Shown: piece by piece, positions 33,179 through 43,659 of the stretch
How positions within the stretch are numbered: position 1 is the first letter of the stretch
How the letters are laid out: each line of letters opens with the position of its first letter
Assembly: GCF_009362735.1 (NCBI RefSeq)
Contig: NZ_WHNP01000002.1
Span: forward strand, 64,491-128,490
DNA: 64,000 bases
Origin: Paraburkholderia franconis
Lineage (GTDB): Bacteria > Pseudomonadota > Gammaproteobacteria > Burkholderiales > Burkholderiaceae
Direction: 5' to 3'
Made by a program: the position numbers and the translations under genes
The notes under the pieces: model-generated
What the model was told of the DNA's origin: nothing
The model's input: the letters and a program-made list of their open reading frames with translations, nothing else
Database searches by the model: none

Positions 33179-34243
33179 TCAAACCCGCGCCGCCACCTTC
33201 CTCGCGACATCGAGATACCGCTCGGCCGTATCCTGCAGCGTCAGCCCGACGAGCGTCCGCTGCGCCCGAGGTTGCGCGAGCGCGCCGAGCAGCGCGGCGG
33301 CATAAGCGGCTGTATCGTCGGTATCGACCAGTTGCACGCACGGCAGCGTCTTCGCGAACTGGAACGGCATGATGGTGCTGGCGACGACGGGAATCCCAGA
33401 AGCCAGCGCCTCCAGAAACGCAATGCTGTGCCCCTCGGAACGCGACGGCATCGCGAACACATTCGACGCCCGAAGCACGCCGCACACGTCCGTGTGCGGC
33501 CCCTCCACACTCACGCGCTCTTCGAGCGCGAGCTTCTTCACCAGATCCTGAACCGCGGCCAGATAAGCCGGGTCCTCGACGACGCCGTACAGTTGCAGCC
33601 GCACATCCTTCACCTGCGCCGCGACTTCATGAAACGCGTGCACCGTCTGCAACTGGTTCTTCACCGACGTGTATCGTCCGATCTGCACGATCTGCAGCGG
33701 CGCATCGCCGTCGCGCGGGCGATCGTCGAATGCGAAGCGCGTCGTGTCGACGCCGTTCGGGATCAACGTCAACGACGGGTGCGCGCGAACACTGTTCGTA
33801 TAGTCATGCAGATTGGCCGGCGATACGCCGATCACCGCCCTCGCCCGCGACGACAATATCCGTTCGACGTAGCGAAAGAGCGCCCGCTCGAAATCGTTGA
33901 CGGCCGAATGCATCACGTAGATCACGGGCACTTTGGTCGGCAGCGCGCGTGCATAGAAAGCGGGAATCGTCGCGTGAGCGAATGTGACATCGGGCCTGAA
34001 ATGCCGCAGCATGCGGGCCAGAAAGACGAGCTTGCCGGGCAGTGTCGAACGCCTGCAAGGAAACACACACTCGACGCCGTGACTTGCCAGCTCGCGCGTG
34101 AGCGGCGCGAAATCCGCGTGCTCGGGCAACAGCGAGGTCACGCCGACCACGCTCCCCTCGCGCTGCTGAAAGATCGCGAGATCCTTCGCGAGCACCTCCG
34201 CGCCCGACAGGCGCGGCTCAAGCACGAGATGAAGAATCCGCAT
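33179..34243 (-). CDS. Glycosyltransferase family 4
   Basis: A 354-aa GT-B glycosyltransferase: N-terminus MRILHLVLEPRLSGAEVLA, acceptor half to about 160, donor half with IPNGVDTTRF, QIVQIGRYTSVKNQLQTVHAF and the retaining-GT4 EX7E segment SEGHSIAFLEALASGIPVV. It would add one sugar to the EPS repeat on the cytoplasmic side. ATG 34243 overlaps the flippase stop by one base (TGATG), so the two are co-translated. Confidence 0.9.
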   Translation of the reverse strand: MRILHLVLEPRLSGAEVLAKDLAIFQQREGSVVGVTSLLPEHADFAPLTRELASHGVECVFPCRRSTLPGKLVFLARMLRHFRPDVTFAHATIPAFYARALPTKVPVIYVMHSAVNDFERALFRYVERILSSRARAVIGVSPANLHDYTNSVRAHPSLTLIPNGVDTTRFAFDDRPRDGDAPLQIVQIGRYTSVKNQLQTVHAFHEVAAQVKDVRLQLYGVVEDPAYLAAVQDLVKKLALEERVSVEGPHTDVCGVLRASNVFAMPSRSEGHSIAFLEALASGIPVVASTIMPFQFAKTLPCVQLVDTDDTAAYAAALLGALAQPRAQRTLVGLTLQDTAERYLDVARKVAARV

Positions 34244-35481
34244 CAAAGCACCCTTGCCGTCCGATACGCCATCCACGTCGCCGCGCAACTCAGTCCGAGC
34301 GTCATGGCCCACGCAATGCCCGTGACGCCCCAGTAGTGCGTCGCGGGCGGCACGCAGGCGAGCAGCACGATGACCTGAATCACCGACGCCTGCGTGGTCG
34401 CCTTCGCGTCGCCGACCGCGCGCAGATATGAGACCAGCACCGCGATCAGCGCGCCGATCGCCATGTTGATCACAAAGATCTTGAAGAGCGGCACGGCAGG
34501 CAGCCACGCGGGTCCGAGAATCAGCGAAAAGAGCAGGTGCGCCGCAAACCGCAGCACGATCACGACGACGACGAGCCCCAGTGCGATCAAACCAATATAG
34601 CGCCTGAAAAGCCGCGCGGCGACCTTCGGATCGGCGCGATGGCGCGCCGCGAAGGTAGGAAACAGGTACTGCGACATCGCGATCGCGGCATCGGCGAGCA
34701 GCATCTGTGCGAGCCGCGACGACATCTGATACGCGCCCAGTTGCGCCGGCCCCAACAGTTTGCCGACCACTACCTTGTCGAACTGGTTCAGCACGAGATT
34801 GACGACGCTGCCCGCCCAGATCCAGCGGCTGAATCCGATGTAATGGCCGATGCCCGACCAGCGCAGGCGAATGGGCGGACGCGGATTCATCGTGATCCAT
34901 GTAAGCGCCGTTTTCAGCGATTCGCCGACGATCATGCCGAGCAGCACCGAATAGGCGCCCGCACCCGCCAGCGCAAGCGCCAGCCCGAAGCAGCAATCGA
35001 CGAACGCGGCCGATATCTCGACGAGCGCGACATGCTGGAAGCGCCGGTCGCGCTGCACGACGTAATACGCCGGCGACGCGACGCCGCGCAGCAGCGGCAA
35101 CAGCGCCGCAAGCTGCAACAGCAGCAGCGCGCCGCCCAGATGAAACTGGCTGTTCATGAGCGGCGCAAGCGCGACGAGCGCCGCGCCGATCAGCACGCCA
35201 CGCGATGCGAGCGTGGTCCAGACGGCGCCCAGTTCATCGCGTGTCGGCGCGGCCTGCCCCTGTATCACAGCCTGCGACAGGCCCGTATCGGACAGCGCCT
35301 CCGCAATCGCGACGGCAAGCAGCGCGACGCTCACGCTGCCGATCGCCTCCGGCCCGAGAATGCGGCCAATCGCGAGAAACTTGATGGCCACGAGCCCGCG
35401 CATCAACACCTGCTGCAGCAATACCCACGTCGCCGCGCTCGAACCCAGGCTCGCTCTGAACGAAAACGCCGGTAGCCTCAT
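34243..35481 (-). CDS. Oligosaccharide flippase (Wzx-like)
   Basis: A 412-aa polytopic membrane protein with about 12-14 hydrophobic segments, starting MRLPAFSFRASLGSSAATWV. Patterns VLMRGLVAIKFLAIGRILGP and LNQFDKVVVGKLLGPAQLG fit the MOP/PST flippase family. It would move lipid-linked EPS repeat units across the inner membrane. ATG 35481 chosen; the longer frame start at 35547 adds a non-conserved basic tail. Confidence 0.88.
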   Translation of the reverse strand: MRLPAFSFRASLGSSAATWVLLQQVLMRGLVAIKFLAIGRILGPEAIGSVSVALLAVAIAEALSDTGLSQAVIQGQAAPTRDELGAVWTTLASRGVLIGAALVALAPLMNSQFHLGGALLLLQLAALLPLLRGVASPAYYVVQRDRRFQHVALVEISAAFVDCCFGLALALAGAGAYSVLLGMIVGESLKTALTWITMNPRPPIRLRWSGIGHYIGFSRWIWAGSVVNLVLNQFDKVVVGKLLGPAQLGAYQMSSRLAQMLLADAAIAMSQYLFPTFAARHRADPKVAARLFRRYIGLIALGLVVVVIVLRFAAHLLFSLILGPAWLPAVPLFKIFVINMAIGALIAVLVSYLRAVGDAKATTQASVIQVIVLLACVPPATHYWGVTGIAWAMTLGLSCAATWMAYRTARVL

Positions 35482-35775
35482 CGTCCGCAATCTTCTTCTC
35501 CTTGTTCCGTCAATGCAGCGCACCGTCATGAGAAAGCACGGTGTCAAAGCGCTGCGTCATGTCTCGCGTCACGCGCAGACACGACGCGACCCGCCGGCGC
35601 AAACACATCGTTCTTCAAGGTAACTCGCCACACTCGCACGCGGACGCCATCTGTCAGTCAGAATCGGCAACGCGCAACGCTGGCTGTCCGTTCTCGCCAA
35701 AGATATGGCCAAATTGTCGGTTCGCGCCGAAAGCGTGATGCTAAGGTGCACCCAATACTGCTCGTCAGGATCACC

Positions 35776-37035
35776 ATGGAACGCGCAACTCACCTCGTGC
35801 CCGTCGAAGCTCCCATCGCCGATGCCGCCAGGCTCGGCTACGTCGTCATCATCGAGCCGAATTTCACGGGGCATCGCTGGCGCTACGTCGAATGGATCGC
35901 GCAGACCTGTCTCGAAGCGGGCTATCCATGCCTCGTCGTGACGGAGAATTCGAACGAGGACCACCGGCTCGCGCGCGAGATCATGGCCGCGAACCGCGAG
36001 GATTTGCAGATCGCGTTCGTCGATGCGGAAAGCCAGCGTCAGAGCCGCGGCCTGAAGCGCGTTAGCTACGCGCGCTTTCATGCCTATTTCAAGCTCGCAT
36101 ACGACTCCGTCAAACGTGTCGAGCGCGTGCGCCTCGTCGTCGTGCCTTACGTCGACTACTTCTTTCATGCGCTGCCGCTGCTCGGCACGCCGTTCGGCAG
36201 GACGCCGTGGATCGCCATTACGATGCGCGCGACGTTTCACCATCGCAAGGTCGGCGTGCGCACGCCGGGGCGGCCGCTCGTCAATATGCTGAAGTCGCTG
36301 CTGTTTCGCCGTGCCGTGCATACGAAAGGGCTGCGCACGCTGCTGTCGATCGATCCGACGCTGGCCGAGTGGGTCGGCCGCGCGAAGCCGAAACATGGCG
36401 CGAAGGTCGAGTACGTCGCCGATCCGTTCCCCGATGCGAAAGCCGAAGACCCGCTCGTCGCGCGCGAGCGTCTCGGGCTCGATCCCGACGGCCGCTATCT
36501 GCTCGTCTACGGCTCGATCAGCGAGCGCAAGGGCATCTGCGAACTCGCGGAAGCGCTCGCGGGCATCACGGACGCGCCCACCTTGCTGCTCGCAGGCGAA
36601 CAGGACCCGGACATTCGCGGCTTCATGCGCGCGTTCATTCCCATCCTCAAGCCGGCGCCCGTGATTCTCGACCGCTTCATTTCGAACGAGACGGAGCGCG
36701 ACCTGTTCTCCGCCTGCGACGTCGTATGGCTCGGCTACAAGGGCCACTACGGGATGAGCGGCGTGCTGGTTCAGGCATACCGCTTCGACAAGCCCGTCAT
36801 CGCGACGAGCGAGGGGCTGATCGGCTGGTTCTGCCGAGGCGGGCAACTGGGGCCTTGCCTCGACGATCTGTCCGCGCAATCGATCAAGCACGCACTCGAT
36901 GAAGTCGCCGCGAAGTGGCGCAGCGGAGAACCGCATCGGCGGCCACTCGATCATCTGCTCGCGCGCAACACGCTCGGGCAATTCAAGGAAACGTTGCGTC
37001 AAGCGATCACCGAAGCCGTGGCGACGCGCGCGTGA
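35776..37035 (+). CDS. Glycosyltransferase (GT4-like, EPS cluster)
   Basis: A 419-aa protein with a GT-B-like layout: N-terminal EPNFTGHRWRYVEWIAQTCL and a C-terminal donor half (LLVYGSISERKGICELAEAL, then FSACDVVWLGYKGHYGMSGV). The EX7E element is weak, so the GT family is less sure. ATG 35776 used; GTG 35746 is an alternative. It is divergent from the flippase with about 290 bp between. Predicted EPS repeat-unit or branching transferase. Confidence 0.75.
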   Translation: MERATHLVPVEAPIADAARLGYVVIIEPNFTGHRWRYVEWIAQTCLEAGYPCLVVTENSNEDHRLAREIMAANREDLQIAFVDAESQRQSRGLKRVSYARFHAYFKLAYDSVKRVERVRLVVVPYVDYFFHALPLLGTPFGRTPWIAITMRATFHHRKVGVRTPGRPLVNMLKSLLFRRAVHTKGLRTLLSIDPTLAEWVGRAKPKHGAKVEYVADPFPDAKAEDPLVARERLGLDPDGRYLLVYGSISERKGICELAEALAGITDAPTLLLAGEQDPDIRGFMRAFIPILKPAPVILDRFISNETERDLFSACDVVWLGYKGHYGMSGVLVQAYRFDKPVIATSEGLIGWFCRGGQLGPCLDDLSAQSIKHALDEVAAKWRSGEPHRRPLDHLLARNTLGQFKETLRQAITEAVATRA

Positions 37036-37172
37036 GCCCCGCTTCTCTCGAGCGCCTCTCTCGAGCAACGGCGACATTCGCGCCGACGTCACGCGGCGCG
37101 TTCGCGTGGCGTCCTTGATGTGCATGCGTCACGGGCAGTCATCGCTGCGCGGGCATCCGCAGCATCAGCGCA

Positions 37173-38318
37173 TCAGGACAGCTGCCCGCCGACGGGCATT
37201 TCTTCGCGCACCGACGCATTGCGCTTGGCCGGAAACAGCGCATTGCGCAGCCGCAGGAACGGATACTCGACGGCGCGCGTCATCGCGTAGCCCGCGATGA
37301 TGGCGACGGCCGCCTGCGCGGTCAGCGCGAGCGCCCACACGACAACCGGCGGCAAGCCGAGCGCCGTCGCCTTGTGGATCACCATGTCGCCGGGCGCGAG
37401 TGCGAGCGAGTGCCACAGATAGATACCGTATGAGTAGATGCCGAGCCACGCAATCGCGCGATACGCAAACGACGTGCGCACCTTGGCCGAGTGCTCGAGC
37501 ATCAGCACGATGAACGCGCAAAAGCCGAGCGCCTGAATCGTGTAGCCGATGCTCTCGTCGAGCGGAATGTGCTTCGTCGCGAACGCGAGCCACGCGATCA
37601 GCACGGCGACGACAGCGAGCAGCAGGCCCGTCTTTTTCGCAAGACGCTGATACACGTCCGGCTTCATCCAGTAGATCGCGGCGAGGATCACGCCATAGAG
37701 CAGGCTATCGATCCGGTACTGCGTATAGAAAAACGCGGGGTCCACGCCCCCTCTCGCCACTTCGATGCAACGCGCGATCAGCACGATCACGCAGATTCCT
37801 CCGAGCACGCCGATGATCGAGCGGGCGCGCATCTGCCAGCGCGCGAACAGCAGCAATACGGCGGGCAGGAAAAGATAGAAGTGTTCTTCGACGGCGAGGC
37901 TCCACGTCTGCGAAATCGACGTGCCGAAGTAGTTCTGCAGGTGGGTCAGGTTCTGCCACAGGAACGAATCCAGCGGGTGACGTCCGACGATTGCGTGAAA
38001 GAGGATCAGCACGTAATACGCGGGCCAGATCTTGAACATCCGGCGCACGATGAAGCGGCGCGCGTCGACGTGTCCCTTCTCCGCGTATTGCCGCAGCAAC
38101 AGTCCGCCGACGAGGAACCCGCTCAGCGTGAAGAACAGGTTCACGCCTTCGCGGCCGAAATTCTTCAGCGGATACTCGATGATCGAGATCAGCGTGCTGC
38201 CCGTGTTGACGGTGTGGAAGTGAAAGCCCATCACGGCGAGGATCGCGATACCGCGCACGAAGTCGAGTTCGACGGACCTGCCCCGCACCATCGATTCCGC
38301 GCTGCCGAATAGCTTCAT
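37173..38318 (-). CDS. Acyltransferase 3 family membrane protein
   Basis: A 381-aa polytopic protein: ELDFVRGIAILAVMGFHFHT (catalytic-His motif near residue 33), GVNLFFTLSGFLVGGLLLR, RRMFKIWPAYYV and TWSLAVEEHFYLFLPAVL are AT3/OafA signatures, with about 10 membrane segments. It probably O-acetylates or otherwise acylates EPS sugars. ATG 38318 used. Convergent with the preceding glycosyltransferase. Confidence 0.9.
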   Translation of the reverse strand: MKLFGSAESMVRGRSVELDFVRGIAILAVMGFHFHTVNTGSTLISIIEYPLKNFGREGVNLFFTLSGFLVGGLLLRQYAEKGHVDARRFIVRRMFKIWPAYYVLILFHAIVGRHPLDSFLWQNLTHLQNYFGTSISQTWSLAVEEHFYLFLPAVLLLFARWQMRARSIIGVLGGICVIVLIARCIEVARGGVDPAFFYTQYRIDSLLYGVILAAIYWMKPDVYQRLAKKTGLLLAVVAVLIAWLAFATKHIPLDESIGYTIQALGFCAFIVLMLEHSAKVRTSFAYRAIAWLGIYSYGIYLWHSLALAPGDMVIHKATALGLPPVVVWALALTAQAAVAIIAGYAMTRAVEYPFLRLRNALFPAKRNASVREEMPVGGQLS

Positions 38319-38687
38319 GCTGTACCCCTTCGACGTCGTTGGTCGTTGTTCACGAGCCGCCATGCGGAGATACGCCCGCCTTGTTCCGGCCCATGCATGG
38401 CCACAATCGGCGGGTACTGCTGGCACAGTATTCCAGTCATGTTGCTTGCTACTGCATGCACCCGTGCGCCAAGTTGCCGTCGTTCTCGGACAGCGTCGTT
38501 AGACATGCTAAACCGTCTGACGAACGGTATCCGGCCGCATCGGTCGACCCCGCCAGAACCCAGGCGAAATACGCCTCGCGCGGACTTGAGCGGAAGCCGG
38601 CCATTTATATTCAGACTGAACAGTGGCGCGCGTCGCCCTGCCACGATGAACGCACCGCACACCCCACCGGGAGAGGGAGAATCGTCG
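38319..38687. other. Divergent intergenic region, acyltransferase / ligase-like gene
   Basis: About 370 bp that must carry both divergent promoters. No convincing ORF or clear motif is seen; part could be coding if the next gene starts at 38646. Confidence 0.45.
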
Positions 38688-40196
38688 ATGCGCAACAAGT
38701 ACGCTACGTTGTGGATCTGGATGTGCATCTTTCCGCTCGCGCTCGACTACAAGGCTCCCGACGCAGATTCGGGTCACGCCGCCCAGGTGCTGCTCGTCCT
38801 CCCCGTCCTCGCGGCTGCCGTCGCGCTGATGTTCATCGCGCCGCGCTTCAAGCATTCGTCCCCGCTGCGCAGCTTCGTCACGTTCTGCCTCGTATTGAGC
38901 GTGCCGTGCAGCCTGATCTCGCAATTGGTGCAGGGCAACGATTTCGGCAACTATATGCGTGTCATCCTGCCCTTCCTGCTGTTTCTGCTCGGCTACGAGA
39001 TGGCTTGCCATCCATGGCACGAAGACCGCATCGGACAGATGGAAAAGGCGCTGTTCTGGGCGAACCTGGTCGCTCTGATCTTCACGCTGATCTTCGGCAT
39101 TGCGACGAGCGGCGGACTCGGTGCAATCGCCGAAGTGCGCTATCGCATCGTCTCCGTGACGCTGCTCGCATTGCAGGGCGTGCTGCTGCACGAGTTCGTG
39201 CTCGCGCGGCGCTTTTCGCCGTTCATGCTGGCGACGTTTCTCGCCACCGTGCTCATCGAGCTGTTGAGCGTCACGCGCAGCCTGCTGGTGGGCACGGTGA
39301 TGCTGTTTCTGCTAGCCGCGTGGATGAGCGCGCCATCGGCGCGCCATCTGCTGAACTCGGCCGTGCGCGTGTTCATCGTGAGCGTCGTGATCGGCTCGAT
39401 GTCCGCTGCCGCCGTATGGAGCTTTCCGTCCGTCAGCAAGCACTGGACGCAGCGCTTCGACGCCGCCGCGAACACCGAAACCGGCAAGGACCCGACGACG
39501 ATCACGCGTCTTGCCGAAATCAAGGACCAGTTCGACCAGGTCACGTCGTCGACGCAGACGCTGCTGCTCGGCGAAGGCTACGGCCACTACTATCGCTATT
39601 CGCCGCAGTATCTGCCTGATCTCGCCGGACAGATCACCAAAAAGGATTTCTACGCGATCCACGAGTGGGCGGCGGGCCACAACTTCTGGATCTATCAGCT
39701 GTTCGCGGGCGGAATTCTGTTCGGCATCGCGCTGCCCGTCGCGGTGGTCTTCGTGCTCTGGCATTGCTCGCTTGCCTACCGGCGATGGCGCGCGCGCTCG
39801 CCCGGTGCGCCGCTCTTGCCCGTGTTCGGCCGCGCGATCCTGCAGCTGGCCGCGCTGCCCGCGACGTCGATCGGCGGCAATCCGCTCGGCCCGCGTTTCT
39901 CCGGCCTCGTATTCGGCATCGCGCTCGGCCTGACGGTCGCCACCTATTGCCGGCTGCATCGCGAGCTGGACGCGAAAGCGCGCTCGCGCGTCGAGCCCGT
40001 CGTGCCGCCGCAGGCATCGAGGACGCCCATCGGCGCAAGACGTCCAACGCCAGGGCCAACGGGACAGCCGACGCGGCCCGCGCCGTTTGCATCCGCTGCG
40101 CAGCACGACGCGCTTCAGGACACGAGCGACACCGAGCCGTTCGATGCAAGCCGCGCGGGCGGCATGCGTCAGCGCGGCGTGCCGGCATCCGCATGA
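38688..40196 (+). CDS. O-antigen ligase/polymerase-like membrane protein (Wzy candidate)
   Basis: A 502-aa membrane protein (MRNKYATLWIWMCIFPLALD) with about 10 hydrophobic segments, a long periplasmic loop around 250-330 (KDPTTITRLAEIKDQFDQVT, then AIHEWAAGHNFWIYQLFAGG, the ligase-like HNFWI/HN motif), and a Pro-rich cytoplasmic C-tail. This matches Wzy/WaaL polytopic proteins, so it is the likely repeat-unit polymerase. GAGGGAGA supports ATG 38688; ATG 38646 adds 14 residues. Confidence 0.78.
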   Translation: MRNKYATLWIWMCIFPLALDYKAPDADSGHAAQVLLVLPVLAAAVALMFIAPRFKHSSPLRSFVTFCLVLSVPCSLISQLVQGNDFGNYMRVILPFLLFLLGYEMACHPWHEDRIGQMEKALFWANLVALIFTLIFGIATSGGLGAIAEVRYRIVSVTLLALQGVLLHEFVLARRFSPFMLATFLATVLIELLSVTRSLLVGTVMLFLLAAWMSAPSARHLLNSAVRVFIVSVVIGSMSAAAVWSFPSVSKHWTQRFDAAANTETGKDPTTITRLAEIKDQFDQVTSSTQTLLLGEGYGHYYRYSPQYLPDLAGQITKKDFYAIHEWAAGHNFWIYQLFAGGILFGIALPVAVVFVLWHCSLAYRRWRARSPGAPLLPVFGRAILQLAALPATSIGGNPLGPRFSGLVFGIALGLTVATYCRLHRELDAKARSRVEPVVPPQASRTPIGARRPTPGPTGQPTRPAPFASAAQHDALQDTSDTEPFDASRAGGMRQRGVPASA

Positions 40197-40268
40197 GGGC
40201 CGCTCGCCTGACACCCGGTTCGATTGAGTCACGCCATTTCCTTTCGCACTACGCCGCATGACTTGCCA

Positions 40269-41531
40269 ATGAAAATCCTTCATCTGCTTTCGACAGTCGA
40301 TCCGCGTGCAGGCGGGCCGACTGAAGGTGTCCGACAAAGCGGCGTCGCGATGGCGTCGCTGGGTCACGAGATCGAAGTGGCATCGCTCGATGCCACCGAT
40401 GCGCCCCATGTGCGCGACTTCCCGTTGCCCGTGCATGCGCTGGGCCCGGGCCGCAATTACTACGGCTTCACACCCGAGTATGTGCCGTGGCTGGGGCGCG
40501 AAGCACAGCGCTTCGACGCGGTGATCGTGCATGGCCTGTGGCAATACCATGGCTTCGGCGCGTGGCGCGCGCTGCACGGGTCCAACGTGCCTTACTACGT
40601 GTACACGCACGGCATGCTGGACCCCTGGTTCAAGTGCACTTATCCGCTCAAGCATCTGAAGAAATGGGCGTACTGGCCATGGGCCGAATATCGCGTGCTG
40701 CGCGACGCGGCCGCCGTGATCTTCACGACGGAGGAAGAGCGGCTGCTCGCGCGCCAGTCGTTCTGGCTGTATCGCGCAAACGAGCGCGTCGTGCCGTTCG
40801 GCACCAACGCGCCGCCGCCGCATGCGCGAGCGTTGCGCGAAGCCTTCCTGAGCGCGTATCCGCAATTGCGCGGCAAGCGGATCGTGCTGTTTCTCGGGCG
40901 CATACACGAGAAGAAGGGCTGCGATCTGCTGATCCACGCTTTCGCCGATCATGCGCAGCGCGACCCGGACGCGCATCTCGTGATCGCCGGTCCCGATGCG
41001 ACGGGTTGGCAGCGTCCGTTACAGGCGCTGGCGCGCGCGTGCAGCATCGAGGAGCGCGTCACGTGGCCCGGCATGCTGCAAGGCGATATGAAGTGGGGCG
41101 CGTTCTATGCAAGCGATGTGTTCGCGCTGCCGTCGCATCAGGAGAACTTCGGCGTCGCCGTTGCCGAGGCGCTGGCGTGCGGCCTGCCTGTGCTGCTGTC
41201 CGACAAGGTCGGCGTGTGGCGCGAGGTGGAAAGCGATCGCGCGGGGTTGGTATCGAGCGATACCATCAGCGGCACGCAGCGCAACCTGCTGAACTGGCAT
41301 TCGCTCGACGCCTTCGACAAGGCAAAGATGCGCGAGCAGGCGCGCAGAACGTTCGATGCGCGCTTTGGGATCGCGAGCATGGTCGATGCGTTGACCGCGT
41401 TGCTGCAACCTCAGGCGGAGGCGACGGCGCTGGCGTCGCGTGTGACCGAAGAAGCGCAGCAGAATGCGCCTGGGGCCGCCGCGGGTATGGCTTCGAAGGC
41501 GGCGGCGCAGAAAGAGCATTCTGTCAGTTGA
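40269..41531 (+). CDS. Glycosyltransferase family 4 (EPS cluster)
   Basis: A 420-aa GT-B enzyme: MKILHLLSTVDPRAGGPTEG (glycine-rich acceptor loop), HGLWQYHGFGAWRAL, YTHGMLDPWFK, donor half IVLFLGRIHEKKGCDLLIHA and EX7E segment SHQENFGVAVAEALACGLPV. This pattern is common in colanic-acid-like and cepacian-type EPS loci. The last 45 residues are an Ala-rich low-complexity tail. A terminator follows. Confidence 0.9.
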   Translation: MKILHLLSTVDPRAGGPTEGVRQSGVAMASLGHEIEVASLDATDAPHVRDFPLPVHALGPGRNYYGFTPEYVPWLGREAQRFDAVIVHGLWQYHGFGAWRALHGSNVPYYVYTHGMLDPWFKCTYPLKHLKKWAYWPWAEYRVLRDAAAVIFTTEEERLLARQSFWLYRANERVVPFGTNAPPPHARALREAFLSAYPQLRGKRIVLFLGRIHEKKGCDLLIHAFADHAQRDPDAHLVIAGPDATGWQRPLQALARACSIEERVTWPGMLQGDMKWGAFYASDVFALPSHQENFGVAVAEALACGLPVLLSDKVGVWREVESDRAGLVSSDTISGTQRNLLNWHSLDAFDKAKMREQARRTFDARFGIASMVDALTALLQPQAEATALASRVTEEAQQNAPGAAAGMASKAAAQKEHSVS

Positions 41532-41570
41532 AGCCGCGTCACGCGTTGCAAGACGCTGCGCGCCAATAAA

Positions 41571-41600
41571 AAAATCCCGCGACACGTATCGCGGGATTTT
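41571..41600. terminator. Bidirectional intrinsic terminator
   Basis: AAAATCCCGCGA-cacgta-TCGCGGGATTTT with A/T tails on both sides, between the convergent glycosyltransferase and GMC oxidoreductase genes. Confidence 0.9.
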
Positions 41601-41659
41601 TACTGTCATGTCTGTATTAGCTCGTTGAGCGCCGGCCTAAGCCGGGCGCACGCAGCCTC

Positions 41660-43405
41660 TCACACCGCCTCATTCCCCCCAGCCCGAACCAGCGACTGCG
41701 CCGCAATTGGCAGCGTGCTCACTTCGGGGTTCGGCACGTTGCCGAACCGCGCATTGGCTGCTTCGCCGATCGGCACCACGGTCGCCGTATCGGACTTGCC
41801 GAGCCGTTGCACGAGATGCTCGCCGAGCCGCAGCGCGAGCGCCGAGATCGTGATCGTCGGGAAGTTCGCGCCGACGGTCGGAAACACCGAACTGCCCGCG
41901 ATATACAGATTGCTCACGCCGTGCATCTTGCAGTCGCGATCGACGACACCCTCGCGCGGCGAATCGTGCATCCGCGTCGTCCCCATGTGATGCCACGTGC
42001 CTTCGAGCTTCGCGGGCCACGACGTGCGTCCCGTCAGCGGCTCGTCGAGTTCGACCTCCCCGACGCCCATCATCTTCAGTTCGTCGGCGAGCAACTGGAA
42101 CGTTCGGTCGAACGTGCGCTGAACGAGCTCCGTCAACCGCCAGTCCACTTTCACGCGCGGCAGCCCGAGCCGGTCCTTGCGATCGGACAGCGTCACGCGG
42201 CTGTCGCGATTCGGCTCCGCTTCGACGATCGCCTGCAGCTTCACGTCGGATATCAGCGCGCGCAATTGCAACAGACGCGTCAACCCAAAGCCGATCGTAT
42301 CGACGGGATGCGCGGCCATCGTCAGGTAGTCGTCGCGCGCGCGCCGGCCGGGCTGCTCCTTGCGATACAGCGCCTCGCGGCAGCGGATCAGCGCTTCCGA
42401 TCCCGCACTGCCTTCGCCGAAGAAACGCGAGAAGAACCACACGCGCGAGTTAAGCAGCTTCTCGCGCATGATCACGTCGTGCGTTAGCGCGAACTGTGAC
42501 GAGATTTGCTGGCCGTGCGCCGCGACGACGGGATTCTGATAGTGGTACTTGATGTCGTACAGCTTGTTGCGCGCCCATCGCTTCGAGAACTTCACGGTGC
42601 CCGTCATCAGGCGCGGATGGTCCATGAAGAAGCGGCCGACCAGATCGTTTCCATTGCCGAGACCCGCTGCCTGCACCTTGTTCGACGCGAGCAGAAGGCG
42701 CGCGTTTTCGATGCCGCCCGTCGCGAGCACGAAGAGCTTCGCGTTCATGCGGACGCGCTTGCCCGTGAGCGTCACCACATCGACGCCCGTGACTTCCTTC
42801 GCTTCGCTGTCGGTATCGATGTTCACGACATTCGCGTACAGGAACACGCGTACGCGCTCCGAGCGACGCAGCACTTCGCGATACACCTTGCCGAAGCGCA
42901 CAGGCGGGCTGAACTGCGAGACGGTGTCGCGCACGTTGCCCGACATCAGCGGATAGCGGCGCACGTCGTGCCGGTTGATCTGCTGCTCCCACCAAGCCGG
43001 ATCGAAATTATCCGGTCCGAGCTTGAGCAGCGTGTGCGTGCGCTGATAGTACGGCATGAGTTCGTCGAGGCCGAACGGCCAGCCGCTGTTCGCGACCCAA
43101 TCCTTTCTGTCGAAGTCCCAAGGATCGAGCGGCCGGCACCAGCCGCCCCAGCAATTGCTGCTGCCGCCAAGATAACGGCTCCTGCAGCCGTCCGCGAATG
43201 TGTAGGGGATGCCGACGTTGTCGCCGCGATAGAGATCGCGCGTATCGTCGTCTGCCTTGTAGCCGCCGCTTTCGAGCAGGCAGCATTCGATGCCCGCGCG
43301 ATCCAGTTCCATCGCGAGCGTGATACCCGCGACGCCTGCCCCGATGATGCATACGGTCGTCGACACAGCGACGCCCTCTTCGACACTGCGGGTATCGATA
43401 AACAT
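41660..43405 (-). CDS. GMC-type FAD oxidoreductase
   Basis: A 581-aa flavoprotein: Rossmann motif TTVCIIGAGVAGITLAMELD (about 16-35), FAD-contact GGSSNCWGGWCRP (about 79-92), ATGGIENARLLL (about 228) and C-terminal active-site region TWHHMGTTRMHDSPREGVVD with the conserved His and later NLYIAGSSVFPT. It likely oxidises a sugar or alcohol group of an EPS precursor or the polymer; the substrate is unknown. GGGAGCAGGGG precedes ATG 43405. No signal peptide is seen. Confidence 0.88.
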   Translation of the reverse strand: MFIDTRSVEEGVAVSTTVCIIGAGVAGITLAMELDRAGIECCLLESGGYKADDDTRDLYRGDNVGIPYTFADGCRSRYLGGSSNCWGGWCRPLDPWDFDRKDWVANSGWPFGLDELMPYYQRTHTLLKLGPDNFDPAWWEQQINRHDVRRYPLMSGNVRDTVSQFSPPVRFGKVYREVLRRSERVRVFLYANVVNIDTDSEAKEVTGVDVVTLTGKRVRMNAKLFVLATGGIENARLLLASNKVQAAGLGNGNDLVGRFFMDHPRLMTGTVKFSKRWARNKLYDIKYHYQNPVVAAHGQQISSQFALTHDVIMREKLLNSRVWFFSRFFGEGSAGSEALIRCREALYRKEQPGRRARDDYLTMAAHPVDTIGFGLTRLLQLRALISDVKLQAIVEAEPNRDSRVTLSDRKDRLGLPRVKVDWRLTELVQRTFDRTFQLLADELKMMGVGEVELDEPLTGRTSWPAKLEGTWHHMGTTRMHDSPREGVVDRDCKMHGVSNLYIAGSSVFPTVGANFPTITISALALRLGEHLVQRLGKSDTATVVPIGEAANARFGNVPNPEVSTLPIAAQSLVRAGGNEAV

Positions 43406-43659
43406 CCCCTGCTCCCAGCCTTGTGTTCTGTTCGTACCTTCTACGGCCGTGTGCGACTCCGTCCGTTCTGGCCCCTCGCCGAGCCTGCGAGCCAGGCTCG
43501 TCGTGCAGCAACGCTGCAGGTTTGCGCCATCGCGGCGCGTCGCGGCAGGTAGTGATTTCCCCCAAGCCGCCCATGCCTACGTAGGATGATGGCTCTGCGC
43601 TACTCCGTTCATCCGCCAACATCGCGCTTCCGGCAGACAGACCATGCATACGATGCACG